DNA from: Streptomyces sp. Sge12 | GTDB lineage: Bacteria > Actinomycetota > Actinomycetes > Streptomycetales > Streptomycetaceae | Direction of reading: 5' to 3' | DNA: 64,000 nucleotides | NCBI RefSeq assembly: GCF_002080455.1 | Contig: NZ_CP020555.1 | Span: forward strand, 1,426,001 to 1,490,000 | Part shown: positions 17,554 to 25,343 of the stretch, one piece after another | Layout: every line of letters starts with the position of its first letter | Numbering within the stretch: the stretch's first letter is position 1 | Notes under the pieces: generated by a model | What the model saw: only the letters and a program-made list of their open reading frames with translations | What the model was told of the DNA's origin: nothing | Database searches by the model: none | Program-made: the position numbers and the translations under genes

Positions 17554-17615
17554 CGCCCGCCGCCCGGGGCGGGGACGGCCGTTGTGCCTGGGGGCCGGAG
17601 AATTCCCGTAGCCAT
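17550..17615 (-). CDS. Possible leader peptide of the hopanoid operon
   Basis: 21-codon ORF starting ATG GCT ACG GGA and ending in a TGA that overlaps the hpnC GTG (GTGA). The peptide is Pro/Gly-rich (RPPGTTAVPAPGGGR). The ribosome site is weak (GGGAG eleven bases upstream). It could couple hpnC translation to leader translation. The overlap geometry matches the other junctions in the operon, but an ORF this short can occur by chance. Confidence 0.35.
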   Translation of the reverse strand: MATGILRPPGTTAVPAPGGGR

Positions 17616-17838
17616 TGCCGTCACATCTCCCGTTCTACACTGCCGACCCATTACATCCTATTTCGGACACGCCGCCCGGGGATTCCCCGGGCCGCCCCAG
17701 AGCCCTTCACCTGCGGGGAATCGTCCCCTCTTGCCGTGATTGAGGACCGCCTCAGCTTACGCTGTAGAACGTCGCGGAGCCCTCCCGGGTATTCGCTCCG
17801 CCACCGAATGTCGCCGCGGAATGCGGGAGCACGATTGA

Positions 17839-17866
17839 GGCCCCCGCCGCGCTGAGCGGCGGGGGC
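17839..17866 (-). terminator. Terminator of the envelope operon (after the ABC ATPase gene)
   Basis: A 12-bp stem with a 4-base loop (GGCCCCCGCCGC and its complement), 51 bp past the ABC-transporter ATPase stop. The remaining gap to hpnC (17616-17838) must hold the hopanoid promoter; no clear box was assigned. Confidence 0.7.
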
Positions 17867-17917
17867 CTTCGGGTGAAGCGGAAAAGCGCCGGAAGAGGGC
17901 GCCGCGCGACCCGGAGG

Positions 17918-18700
17918 TCAGCCGTTGGTGGCCTTCTCGTACGCCGAGACGACTTCCTCGGTGGGCCCGTCCATCAGGAGCTCACCCTTCTCCAGCCACA
18001 GCACCCGGTCACAGGTGTCACGGATGGACTTGTTGTTGTGGCTCACCAGGAACACCGTGCCGGCCTTCTGCCGCAGTTCGCGGATCCGGTCCTCCGAACG
18101 CACCTGGAAGCTGCGGTCACCGGTGGCCAGCGCCTCGTCGATCATCAGAACGTCGTGGTCCTTGGCCGCCGCGATGGAGAAGCGCAGACGCGCCGCCATA
18201 CCGGAGGAATAGGTACGCATCGGCAGGGAGATGAAGTCGCCCTTCTCGTTGATGCCCGAGAAGTCGACGATGCTCTGGTAACGCTGCCTGATCTGCTCGC
18301 GGGTCATACCCATCGCGAGACCGCCGAGAACGACGTTCCGCTCGCCGGTGAGGTCGTTCATCAGGGCCGCGTTGACACCCAGCAGCGAGGGCTGGCCGTC
18401 GGTGTAGACCTTGCCCTCCTCGCAGGGCAGCAGGCCCGCGATGGCGCGCAGCAGGGTCGACTTGCCGGAGCCGTTGGAACCGATGAGGCCGATGGCCTCG
18501 CCGCGGTAGGCGGTGAAGGAGACCCCGCGCACGGCGTGGACCCGCCGGACGCCCGGGGCGTCGCCCTTCTTCCGGCGGATTATCTTGCTGAGCGCGGCGG
18601 TGGCCGCGCCCTTGCCGGCGCTGCCGGTGTTGACCCGGTAGACGATGTGGACGTCGTCCGCGATCACGGTGGGGATGCGCCCCTGGGTGTTGTCAGCCAC
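17918..18700 (-). CDS. ABC exporter ATPase, TagH/Wzt type
   Basis: 260-residue ATP-binding subunit. Walker A GSNGSGKST is at about 74-82, the signature YSSGMAARL near 164-172, and Walker B VLMIDEALATGD near 184-195. The spacing between Walker A and the signature, and the N-terminal stretch before the ABC core, fit exporters of teichoic-acid and O-antigen-like polymers (TagH/Wzt). It overlaps the permease gene by 8 bp. It lacks the long C-terminal substrate-recognition domain of some Wzt proteins. Last gene of the operon; start is GTG. Confidence 0.88.
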   Translation of the reverse strand: MADNTQGRIPTVIADDVHIVYRVNTGSAGKGAATAALSKIIRRKKGDAPGVRRVHAVRGVSFTAYRGEAIGLIGSNGSGKSTLLRAIAGLLPCEEGKVYTDGQPSLLGVNAALMNDLTGERNVVLGGLAMGMTREQIRQRYQSIVDFSGINEKGDFISLPMRTYSSGMAARLRFSIAAAKDHDVLMIDEALATGDRSFQVRSEDRIRELRQKAGTVFLVSHNNKSIRDTCDRVLWLEKGELLMDGPTEEVVSAYEKATNG

Positions 18701-19622
18701 GGCCGTAACGCTCCTCAGACTTCCAGAAGTACACGAAGCCGCCGATGCCGATCACCACGGCCCAGCCCACCGCGAAGGCCCACACGTGCGGAGGCAGGTT
18801 GCTGCTGCCGTAGTCGTCGATCAGCGCGAACCGGATGAGGTCCATGTAGATCGCGACCGGGTTCCACAGCAGCACGTCGCTGATCCACTGGGGCTGGTCC
18901 TCGAGGTAGATCCCGATCGGGAACATGACCCCGGAGGCGTACATCCAGGTACGCATCACGAACGGCATCAGCTGCGCCAGGTCGGGGGTCTTGGAACCCA
19001 TCCGCGCGAAGATCATGGCGAGGCCTGTGTTGAAGACGAACTGGAGCGCCAGGGTCGGGACGACCAGCAGCCACGAGAGCCGCGGGTAATTGCCGAAGGC
19101 AACGGCGATCACGAAGACGACGATCATCGAGTACAGCAGCTGCTGGAGCTGCTGGAGCGAGAAGGACACCGGCAGCGAGGCGCGCGGGAAGTGCAGCGCG
19201 CGCACCAGGCCGAGGTTCCCGGAGATCGCCCGGACACCCGCCATCACCGAGCTCTGGGTGAAGGTGAAGACGAAGATGCCCATCATCAGGAACGGGACGT
19301 AGACGCCCTTGGGCATCTCCCGGCCCGCGCCGAGGATCAGGCCGAAGATCAGCCAGTAGACGGCCGCGTTCAGCAGCGGGGTGGCCACCTGCCAGACCTG
19401 GCCGAGCTTCGCCTGGCTGTACTGCGCGACCAGCTTGGCCCTGGAGAAGGCCATGATGAAGTGGCGCCGGCCCCAGAGCTGCCGCACGTACTCGCCCAGC
19501 CGCGGCCGGGCGCCGCTGACCGAGAGGCCGTACTTCCTGGCGAGCTCCGCGGGGCTCAGCCCCGCGTCGTCGGACGGCGGCCTGCTCGTGGCGAGGGCAC
19601 CGTCGTGGGTTGTGTCACTCAC
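18693..19622 (-). CDS. ABC-2 type permease, TagG/Wzm type
   Basis: 309-residue integral membrane permease. The N-terminal cytoplasmic segment ends near RAKLVAQYSQAKLGQVWQVA, typical of TagG, and about six hydrophobic helices follow. It partners with the downstream ATPase to move a lipid-linked polymer or glycolipid across the membrane. The start is GTG. A 94-bp gap separates it from the glycosyltransferase gene upstream, so a secondary promoter is possible there. Confidence 0.88.
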   Translation of the reverse strand: MSDTTHDGALATSRPPSDDAGLSPAELARKYGLSVSGARPRLGEYVRQLWGRRHFIMAFSRAKLVAQYSQAKLGQVWQVATPLLNAAVYWLIFGLILGAGREMPKGVYVPFLMMGIFVFTFTQSSVMAGVRAISGNLGLVRALHFPRASLPVSFSLQQLQQLLYSMIVVFVIAVAFGNYPRLSWLLVVPTLALQFVFNTGLAMIFARMGSKTPDLAQLMPFVMRTWMYASGVMFPIGIYLEDQPQWISDVLLWNPVAIYMDLIRFALIDDYGSSNLPPHVWAFAVGWAVVIGIGGFVYFWKSEERYGRG

Positions 19623-19716
19623 AAGTTGAAACTTTCGTCTTCAAGATGCGGCCAGGTGGGCATCAGGCTGGTGGCTCGAGGCCCGTGATCGCGTCATGTT
19701 CCCAGACGCGGGCTGG

Positions 19717-20601
19717 TCAGATGACAGGAGGTCGGCCCAGCCGGGTCAACCGCCAGACCGTACGCCATCTCATCGGGCGGCGGGGTCCGCAGGGAGTGGT
19801 CCATCCCTCCCGGAAGCCGCCGAACCAGGCCTTGAGCGCGGGTACCGAAGGCCTGCGGGCGAGCGTCAGCAGGAGCCAGACGCCCACGTAGACCGGGACC
19901 AGCGGGGCGGGCAGGTTGCGGCGGGCGAGCCACACCCGGTTACGAGCCACCATACGGTGGTAGACCGCGTGCCGGGAGGGGGCAGTTGTCGGGTGCAGCA
20001 GCACCATGTCCGCCCGGTAGTCGATCAACCACCCTGCGTCGAGCGCCCGCCAGGCCAGATCGGTCTCCTCGTGCGCGTAGAAGAACTCCCCCGGCAGGGC
20101 TCCGACCTGCTCGAACACCGTCGTGCGGACGGCATTGGCGCCGCCCAGGAAGGTGGTGACGCGGGAGGAACGCATCGGGTCGGAGGCGCGCAGGCGCGGC
20201 ACGTGCCGGCGCTGGGTGACACCGGTCTCGGGATCGGCGATCCGGAAGCTGATGATCCCGAGCGCGGGGTCCTCGGTGAAGGCCTGGCGGCACAGCTCGG
20301 CGGTGTCGGTGCGCTCCAGCAGGCCGTCGTCGTCCAGGAAGAGCAGCACGTCCACGTCACGGCCGCCGGGGCCGAAGGCCTCGATGCCGACGTTGCGCCC
20401 GCCCGGGATGCCGAGGTTCTCGGGCAGGTCGATGCTGCGGACACCCTCGGGCAGGCCGGTGACCTGCACGCCCTGGCCCACGACGACCACGTCGACGGGG
20501 GCGCCGTCCTGGCGGGCCACCGAGTCCAGGAGCGCCTTGAGCTCGTCGGGCCGGTTGCCCATGGTGATGATCACGGCGCCCAGCCGCAGCGGGGCACTCA
20601 C
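19717..20601 (-). CDS. Family 2 glycosyltransferase
   Basis: 294-residue GT-A fold enzyme. The N-terminal LGAVIITMGNRPDEL is the nucleotide-binding strand, the metal-binding LFLDDDG lies at 88-93, and the acceptor-side acidic motif is in YAHEETDLAWR. A C-terminal hydrophobic stretch (VYVGVWLLLTLARR) may anchor it to the membrane. The GTG start overlaps the stop of the CDP-alcohol transferase gene by 4 bp. It probably adds sugar to the polymer or lipid made by the operon; donor and acceptor are unknown. The closest family types are rhamnosyl/galactofuranosyl-like transferases. Confidence 0.85.
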   Translation of the reverse strand: MSAPLRLGAVIITMGNRPDELKALLDSVARQDGAPVDVVVVGQGVQVTGLPEGVRSIDLPENLGIPGGRNVGIEAFGPGGRDVDVLLFLDDDGLLERTDTAELCRQAFTEDPALGIISFRIADPETGVTQRRHVPRLRASDPMRSSRVTTFLGGANAVRTTVFEQVGALPGEFFYAHEETDLAWRALDAGWLIDYRADMVLLHPTTAPSRHAVYHRMVARNRVWLARRNLPAPLVPVYVGVWLLLTLARRPSVPALKAWFGGFREGWTTPCGPRRPMRWRTVWRLTRLGRPPVI

Positions 20602-21377
20602 TTGAGCCTGCTGGAGGCGAGGATGGACACCAGGTGCAGCACGGTCTGGAGCATCGCGATGCCGGCCAGTACGGCGACACCGACGCGGGACCAGTACAGG
20701 TCGCCCTGCACCTGGTCGACGACGGCCAGCACCAGGATGAGCAGCGAGGCCTCGATGCCCAGGATCAGGCGGTGGAACTTGAGCGCGGCGGCGGCGCGGC
20801 GGGCGAAGGCCATGCCCTTCGCGCGCGGCTCGGCGGCCGCGTCCTTGACCACGGGCTTGCCGGCCTGGTGGCGGGCGACACCGACCAGGTCGGTCTCGGC
20901 CTTGATCAGGATGGCGCCGAGCGCGGCCAGGGTGCCCAGGAAGGCCCACAGCCAGTCGGCGCCGCCGGGGCCCCACAGGTCGGCGGCGCGCAGGCCGAAG
21001 CCGACCAGGACCGCGGCGTCGCACAGATAGGCGCCGACCCGGTCCAGGTAGACGCCGGAGAGCGAGTACTGCTTCTTCCAGCGGGCCACTTCGCCGTCGA
21101 CGCAGTCGAGCAGCAGGTACATCTGGACCGCGACCACGCCGAGGACGGCGCCCAGGATGCCCGGCACCAGCAGGGCCGGGAGGGCGAGGACGCCGGCGAG
21201 GGTCATCAGGTAGGTCAGCTGGTTCGGCGTGACCTTGGTGGTGACCAGGTAGCGGGTGATGCGCAGGGAGACCTCGCGCATGTAGAGGCGCCCGCCCCAG
21301 TGCTCGCCGCTGACCCGGTCCTTGACACCCGCGGGGTGGACGACCGGCCTCAGTTCAGCTACGGATGGTCTTGACAT
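20598..21377 (-). CDS. CDP-alcohol phosphotransferase-family protein with altered active site
   Basis: 259-residue membrane protein with about six hydrophobic helices. The CDP-alcohol transferase signature D-x2-D-G-x2-A-R-x8-G-x3-D-x3-D runs from D91 to residue 116 (DCVDGEVARWKKQYS, then SGVYLDRVG). The first three aspartates (91, 94, 112) are present, but position 116, normally the catalytic base Asp, is Ala. Its membership of the family is clear; full catalytic activity is not. The ATG lies inside the 3' end of the dehydrogenase gene (23-bp overlap). It may transfer a phospho-polyol with an unusual mechanism, or only bind the CDP-substrate. Confidence 0.82.
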   Translation of the reverse strand: MSRPSVAELRPVVHPAGVKDRVSGEHWGGRLYMREVSLRITRYLVTTKVTPNQLTYLMTLAGVLALPALLVPGILGAVLGVVAVQMYLLLDCVDGEVARWKKQYSLSGVYLDRVGAYLCDAAVLVGFGLRAADLWGPGGADWLWAFLGTLAALGAILIKAETDLVGVARHQAGKPVVKDAAAEPRAKGMAFARRAAAALKFHRLILGIEASLLILVLAVVDQVQGDLYWSRVGVAVLAGIAMLQTVLHLVSILASSRLK

Positions 21378-22416
21378 AGTCGGCGTAAGCGTCCCTGATC
21401 TCGGCGGCGGACAGGTTGAGGTGCTCCAGGATCGTGAAGCGTCCCGGGCGGGTCTGGGGGGCGTACTCGACGGCCGCGACGAACTCGTCGACGCTGAAGC
21501 CGATCTCCTCGGGTCCGACCGGCAGGCCGTGCCGGCGCAGTACCTCGACGAAGAGGCCCGACTGTTCGGCGGCCCCGCGCAGGTGCATCGCGAAGGCGGC
21601 GCCGATGCCGACCTGCTCGCCGTGGAGCGCGGAGCGTCCCGGGTGGAGCAGGTCGAAGGCGTGGCTGATCTCGTGGCAGGCGCCGGACGACGGGCGGGAG
21701 TCCCCGCTGATCGACATGGCGATGCCGGAGAGCACCAGCGCCTCGGAGAGCACGGTGAGGAACTCGTCGTCGCCGCATCCGCCGGGGTGGCGCAGTACGG
21801 ACTCGCCGGCGGTACGGGCCATGGCGGCGGCCAGGCCGTCGACGGGCTCGCCGGTGATCTTGTGCGAGAGCTCCCAGTCGGCGATCGCCGAGATGTTGGA
21901 GATCGCGTCACCGATGCCGGCGCGGATGAACCGGACCGGTGCTTCCTTGATCACGTCGAGGTCGATCACCATGGCGATCGGCGTGGGCACGCCGTAGGAA
22001 CCGCGGCCGTTGTCGTTGTCCAGGATGGACACCGGCGAGCAGATGCCGTCGTGCGAGAGGTTGGTGGCGACGGCCACCATGGGCAGCCCGACCCGCGCCG
22101 CGGCGTACTTGGCCACGTCGATGATCTTGCCGCCGCCCAGGCCCACGACGGCGTCGTAGCGGCGGCCCTTTATGTCGTCGGCCAGCTTGACCGCGGAGTC
22201 GATGGTGCCGTCGACGACCGCGTACCAGTCGGCGTGCGGCAGGACGGGCTCCAGCTTGGCGCGCAGCGCCACGCCGGAGCCTCCGCTGATCGCGATGGCC
22301 AGCTTGCCGGAGGCGGAGATCCGCTGGTCGGCCAGGAGGCCGGCCAGGTCGTCCATCGCCCCGCGACTGATGTCGACGACGACGGGCGAGGGGATGAGCC
22401 TCGTCAGTACTGGCAT
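21355..22416 (-). CDS. Glycerol-1-phosphate dehydrogenase-like Fe/Zn alcohol dehydrogenase
   Basis: 353-residue member of the EgsA/AraM branch of iron-type alcohol dehydrogenases. The NAD-binding motif is VVGLGGGKIIDVAKYAA at about 90-106, and metal-ligand regions are TNLSHDGICSP and the two His-rich blocks ACHEISHAFDLL and RSALHGEQVGIG. Relatives reduce dihydroxyacetone phosphate to sn-glycerol 1-phosphate or make related polyol phosphates. I start at the ATG at 22416 (MPVLTRLIP), since upstream codons are only the overlapping nucleotidyltransferase; the overlap is 13 bp. It probably supplies the polyol phosphate that the nucleotidyltransferase activates. Confidence 0.82.
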   Translation of the reverse strand: MPVLTRLIPSPVVVDISRGAMDDLAGLLADQRISASGKLAIAISGGSGVALRAKLEPVLPHADWYAVVDGTIDSAVKLADDIKGRRYDAVVGLGGGKIIDVAKYAAARVGLPMVAVATNLSHDGICSPVSILDNDNGRGSYGVPTPIAMVIDLDVIKEAPVRFIRAGIGDAISNISAIADWELSHKITGEPVDGLAAAMARTAGESVLRHPGGCGDDEFLTVLSEALVLSGIAMSISGDSRPSSGACHEISHAFDLLHPGRSALHGEQVGIGAAFAMHLRGAAEQSGLFVEVLRRHGLPVGPEEIGFSVDEFVAAVEYAPQTRPGRFTILEHLNLSAAEIRDAYADYVKTIRS

Positions 22417-23156
22417 GCGATCGTCCGGCCCTTGGCGAGGTCGTCGTGGTTGTCGATCTCGACCCACTTGACGTCGCCGATGGGGGCCACGTCGATGGTG
22501 AAGCCGTCGTTGACGAGCTGCTGGTAGCCGTCCTCGTAGTAGAGGTCGGGGTCGCGCTCGAAGGTGGTCTTCAGCGCCTCGGCGAGCTGCTCGGCGGCCT
22601 CGGGCTCGATGAGGGTGACACCGATGTACTCGCCGGTGGCGTCGGCGGGGTCCATCAGCTTGGTGATCTTCTGCACGCCCTTCCCGTCGGCGGTGACGAC
22701 CTTCATCTCCTCGTCGGCCAGGTTCTTGACCGTGTCGAGGGCGAGGATGATCTTCTGGCCGTTGCCGCGGGCGGCGAGCAGGGTGCGCTCGACCGAGACC
22801 GGGTGGACGGTGTCGCCGTTGGCGAGGATCACGCCCTGCTTGAGGACCTCACGCGCGCACCACAGGGAGTAGGCGTTGTTCCACTCCTCGGCCTTGTCGT
22901 TGTCGATCAGCGTGATCTTGACGCCGTACTTGGCCTCCAGGGCCTCGCGGCGGGCGTACACGGCTTCCTTGCGGTAGCCGACGACGATGGCGACCTCGGT
23001 CAGGCCGACCTCGGCGAAGTTGCCCAGCGTCAGGTCGAGAACCGTCAGGCTCTCCTCGTCACCCTCGGGGCCGACCGGCACGAGCGCCTTGGGCAGGGTG
23101 TCGGTGTAGGGACGCAGACGGCGTCCGGCACCGGCAGCGAGTACAAGGCCGATCAT
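22404..23156 (-). CDS. Nucleotidyltransferase (polyol-phosphate / phosphocholine cytidylyltransferase-like)
   Basis: 250-residue NTP transferase. The N-terminal nucleotide motif LVLAAGAGRRLRPYT is at 4-18, KALVPVG follows, and the metal-binding ILANGDTVHP is at about 110-119. A C-terminal acidic EIDNHDDL is typical of sugar-1-phosphate or choline-phosphate cytidylyltransferases. In context it most likely forms a CDP-polyol for the two CDP-alcohol transferases in the same operon. Its ATG overlaps the preceding gene's stop by 4 bp. The exact substrate (glycerol 1-phosphate, inositol phosphate or other) cannot be read from the sequence. Confidence 0.82.
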   Translation of the reverse strand: MIGLVLAAGAGRRLRPYTDTLPKALVPVGPEGDEESLTVLDLTLGNFAEVGLTEVAIVVGYRKEAVYARREALEAKYGVKITLIDNDKAEEWNNAYSLWCAREVLKQGVILANGDTVHPVSVERTLLAARGNGQKIILALDTVKNLADEEMKVVTADGKGVQKITKLMDPADATGEYIGVTLIEPEAAEQLAEALKTTFERDPDLYYEDGYQQLVNDGFTIDVAPIGDVKWVEIDNHDDLAKGRTIACQY

Positions 23157-24973
23157 GCTGGTTCTCCTTCGTCATGTACGGCGGGTGCTCCGGAGGAGAC
23201 CCAGAATCGGATGCTCTCCACGAGCACCACGAGTGCCACGAACACGGCCAGGGCCGTGAGCGCGACGGGGAAGTCCGCTTCGCGCGATACGAGGACGGCC
23301 GCGAGGACCGTGATCAGCAGGACCCGGCCTTCGTGGCCGCCGATCGTCCGCACCAGCCAGTGCGGGGGCGCGCCGGTGCCGCCGCGGATGCGGTACACCG
23401 TGTCGTAGTGATGGTAGGCGACCGCCGCGATCAGGCCGAATGCCGCCGGGAGGGCCCCGGGGACGTCCGCCCTGACGGCGAGCGCGAGGACCGTGACGTA
23501 CTCGGCGGCCCGGAACAGCGGCGGGATCAGCCAGTCCAGGGCGCCCTTGAGGGGCGCGGCGACGGCGAGGCCCGCCGTCATGGCGTAGATCACCGCGACC
23601 GCGATCAGCCGCGGGTCGCCGAACGGCAGGAACACCGCGCCCGCGATCATCACCAGCGTGCCGAGGGCCGCCACGTACACGGAGCCGAAGGATCCGGCGC
23701 GGCCGCGCAGCAGGCGGGCCTGGACCTCGGCGAGCGGGCCGGAGTCGGCCAGGTCGGCCAGGGCCCGGGCCGCCCGGTCGGTGCGGGTGGCCCTGCGGGT
23801 CAGGGAGCGCAGGACCCGCCCGGCGGTGGTGTAGAGCGCGCCGAAGGCGCAGCCGATCAGCAGGGCGTAGAAGACGATCCGCGGGGTGGTGAAGGCGGTC
23901 AGGACCGCGATCATCGCCCAGCGCTCACCGATCGGAAGGATGATCATCCGGCGGAGCCATACGGTCCAGCCGACGCTGTCGAGCCGGTCGGAGAGGGCGG
24001 CCGTGGGGCTCGTGTTGGCGGTGGCGTCGTGGTTGGCCTCGTTGAAGGAGAAGTCCACGACGTGCCGGCAGGTCATGAGGATCATGGAGCCGACCGCCAG
24101 GGCCCAGACGTCGTCGCCGTTCCTGGCCGCGCCGAGCGCGAGGCCCGCGTAGAAGGAGTACTCCTTCGCGCGGTCGAAGGTGGCGTCGAGCCAGGCGCCC
24201 ATGGTCGAGTACTGGAGCGAGTAGCGGGCGAGCTGCCCGTCGGTGCAGTCCAGCACGAAGGAGACGAGCAGCAGCACGCCGGCCGCCACATAGCCCCAGC
24301 GTTCGCCGGTCGCCGCGCAGCCGGCCGCGATCAGCGCGGTGATCAGCGAGGCGGTGGTGACCTGGTTCGGGGTCAGGCCGCGGCGCGCGCACCAGCGGGC
24401 GATGTAGCGCGAGTACGGGCTGATGCAGAAGGTGGTGAAGAAGCCGTCGCGGGACTTCACGGCGGTCCGCAGGCGTACGGCCTCGTCGTCGACGGCGGCG
24501 ACGGCGGCGGTCGCGGCCTCCCGCTCCGCCGGGCCCGCGGGGACGGCGGCGACGAGCGTGCCCAGCTCGGGGCGCTGCACGGTGGTGCCGGCGGCCTCGA
24601 CCGCGGCGGCGAGCCGGTCCGGGTACGGGCCGGCGGCGGCGGGTTCGGCGGCGGGTTCGGCGCCAACGGGTTCCGCTGCGGCGAGGGCCGCGGCCTTCTC
24701 GAGGGCCTCACGGGCGCCGGCCTGGACGCCGAGGGCCCCGGTGACGGCGCAGGCGTCGAAGCGCGGATCGGTCAGCGCGAGGCGCAGTGCGTGCACGTGC
24801 CCGACGAAGGCGCTGTCCACGACGGCCACGCGCTGGTCGGCGGGTACGCCGGCCAGTGCGGCGGCGGCGTCCTGGGGACCGGCGGCCGGGCGGACCTCGA
24901 AGCCGAGGGAGCGCAGCTCGTCAGCGAGCGGTGATCCGGGGACCGGCAGGCCGGTGAGGATGACGGTCGGCAG
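23153..24973 (-). CDS. DUF5941-type membrane CDP-alcohol phosphotransferase, CTG start likely
   Basis: About 606 residues with three parts: an N-terminal alpha/beta domain (to about 190), a CDP-alcohol transferase core with the complete signature (DCTDGQLARYSLQYS then GAWLDATFD), and about ten hydrophobic helices extending to a C-terminal DUF5941-like region. The obvious GTG at 24829 (VAVVDSAFVG) would cut into the N-terminal domain. The frame stays open and protein-like 48 codons further (LPTVILTGLPVPGSPLADE), where no ATG, GTG or TTG exists, but CTG at 24973 lies nine bases after AAGGAG. First gene of the envelope operon; its promoter should lie in 24974-25200. Confidence 0.78.
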   Translation of the reverse strand: MPTVILTGLPVPGSPLADELRSLGFEVRPAAGPQDAAAALAGVPADQRVAVVDSAFVGHVHALRLALTDPRFDACAVTGALGVQAGAREALEKAAALAAAEPVGAEPAAEPAAAGPYPDRLAAAVEAAGTTVQRPELGTLVAAVPAGPAEREAATAAVAAVDDEAVRLRTAVKSRDGFFTTFCISPYSRYIARWCARRGLTPNQVTTASLITALIAAGCAATGERWGYVAAGVLLLVSFVLDCTDGQLARYSLQYSTMGAWLDATFDRAKEYSFYAGLALGAARNGDDVWALAVGSMILMTCRHVVDFSFNEANHDATANTSPTAALSDRLDSVGWTVWLRRMIILPIGERWAMIAVLTAFTTPRIVFYALLIGCAFGALYTTAGRVLRSLTRRATRTDRAARALADLADSGPLAEVQARLLRGRAGSFGSVYVAALGTLVMIAGAVFLPFGDPRLIAVAVIYAMTAGLAVAAPLKGALDWLIPPLFRAAEYVTVLALAVRADVPGALPAAFGLIAAVAYHHYDTVYRIRGGTGAPPHWLVRTIGGHEGRVLLITVLAAVLVSREADFPVALTALAVFVALVVLVESIRFWVSSGAPAVHDEGEPA

Positions 24974-25213
24974 ACGAACTCACTCCTTGTAACGAATTCC
25001 GAACGCGCGCCTGAGGGGGCGGCGGCACGTCGGCAGAGGCTATCGGATGAATGGAAGCAGGGGTTCACCACCCGTTTACGCCCCGATAAGCCGAATATCC
25101 GGGCTCCGGGCCGGGTTCCGATCATCATTGACGATCACGGCGCGGTACCACAAACGGCCCGGATGTTACGGTGGACACGCCCCTGAACGTGTCGAGTGGA
25201 AAGAGGTGGGTTG

Positions 25214-25294
25214 ATGACCGTCGTAGTGGTCGCGGCCATGCGCAGCGAACTCCGGTGCATCTCCCATTCCTTCCGGGTATCCGGCCGGGCCTGA
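25214..25294 (+). CDS. Possible 26-residue leader ORF before the methyltransferase gene
   Basis: ATG ACC GTC GTA starts a 26-codon ORF with a good ribosome site (GAGGTG five bases upstream) and a single cysteine; it ends 49 bp ahead of the methyltransferase start. The intergenic stretch 24974-25343 otherwise holds divergent promoters and no other gene. Whether the peptide is made is unknown; the well-placed ribosome site is the only support. Confidence 0.4.
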   Translation: MTVVVVAAMRSELRCISHSFRVSGRA

Positions 25295-25343
25295 CCCCAC
25301 AGCTGGGCCTCGTCGGCCGGAGCCCCCGTTCCAAGGGTTCACG

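Noticed and set aside
17918..19622. Exporter pair considered as a drug efflux system
   Set aside because: The TagG/TagH-type motifs and their place behind nucleotide-activating and glycosyltransferase genes fit polymer or glycolipid export better.
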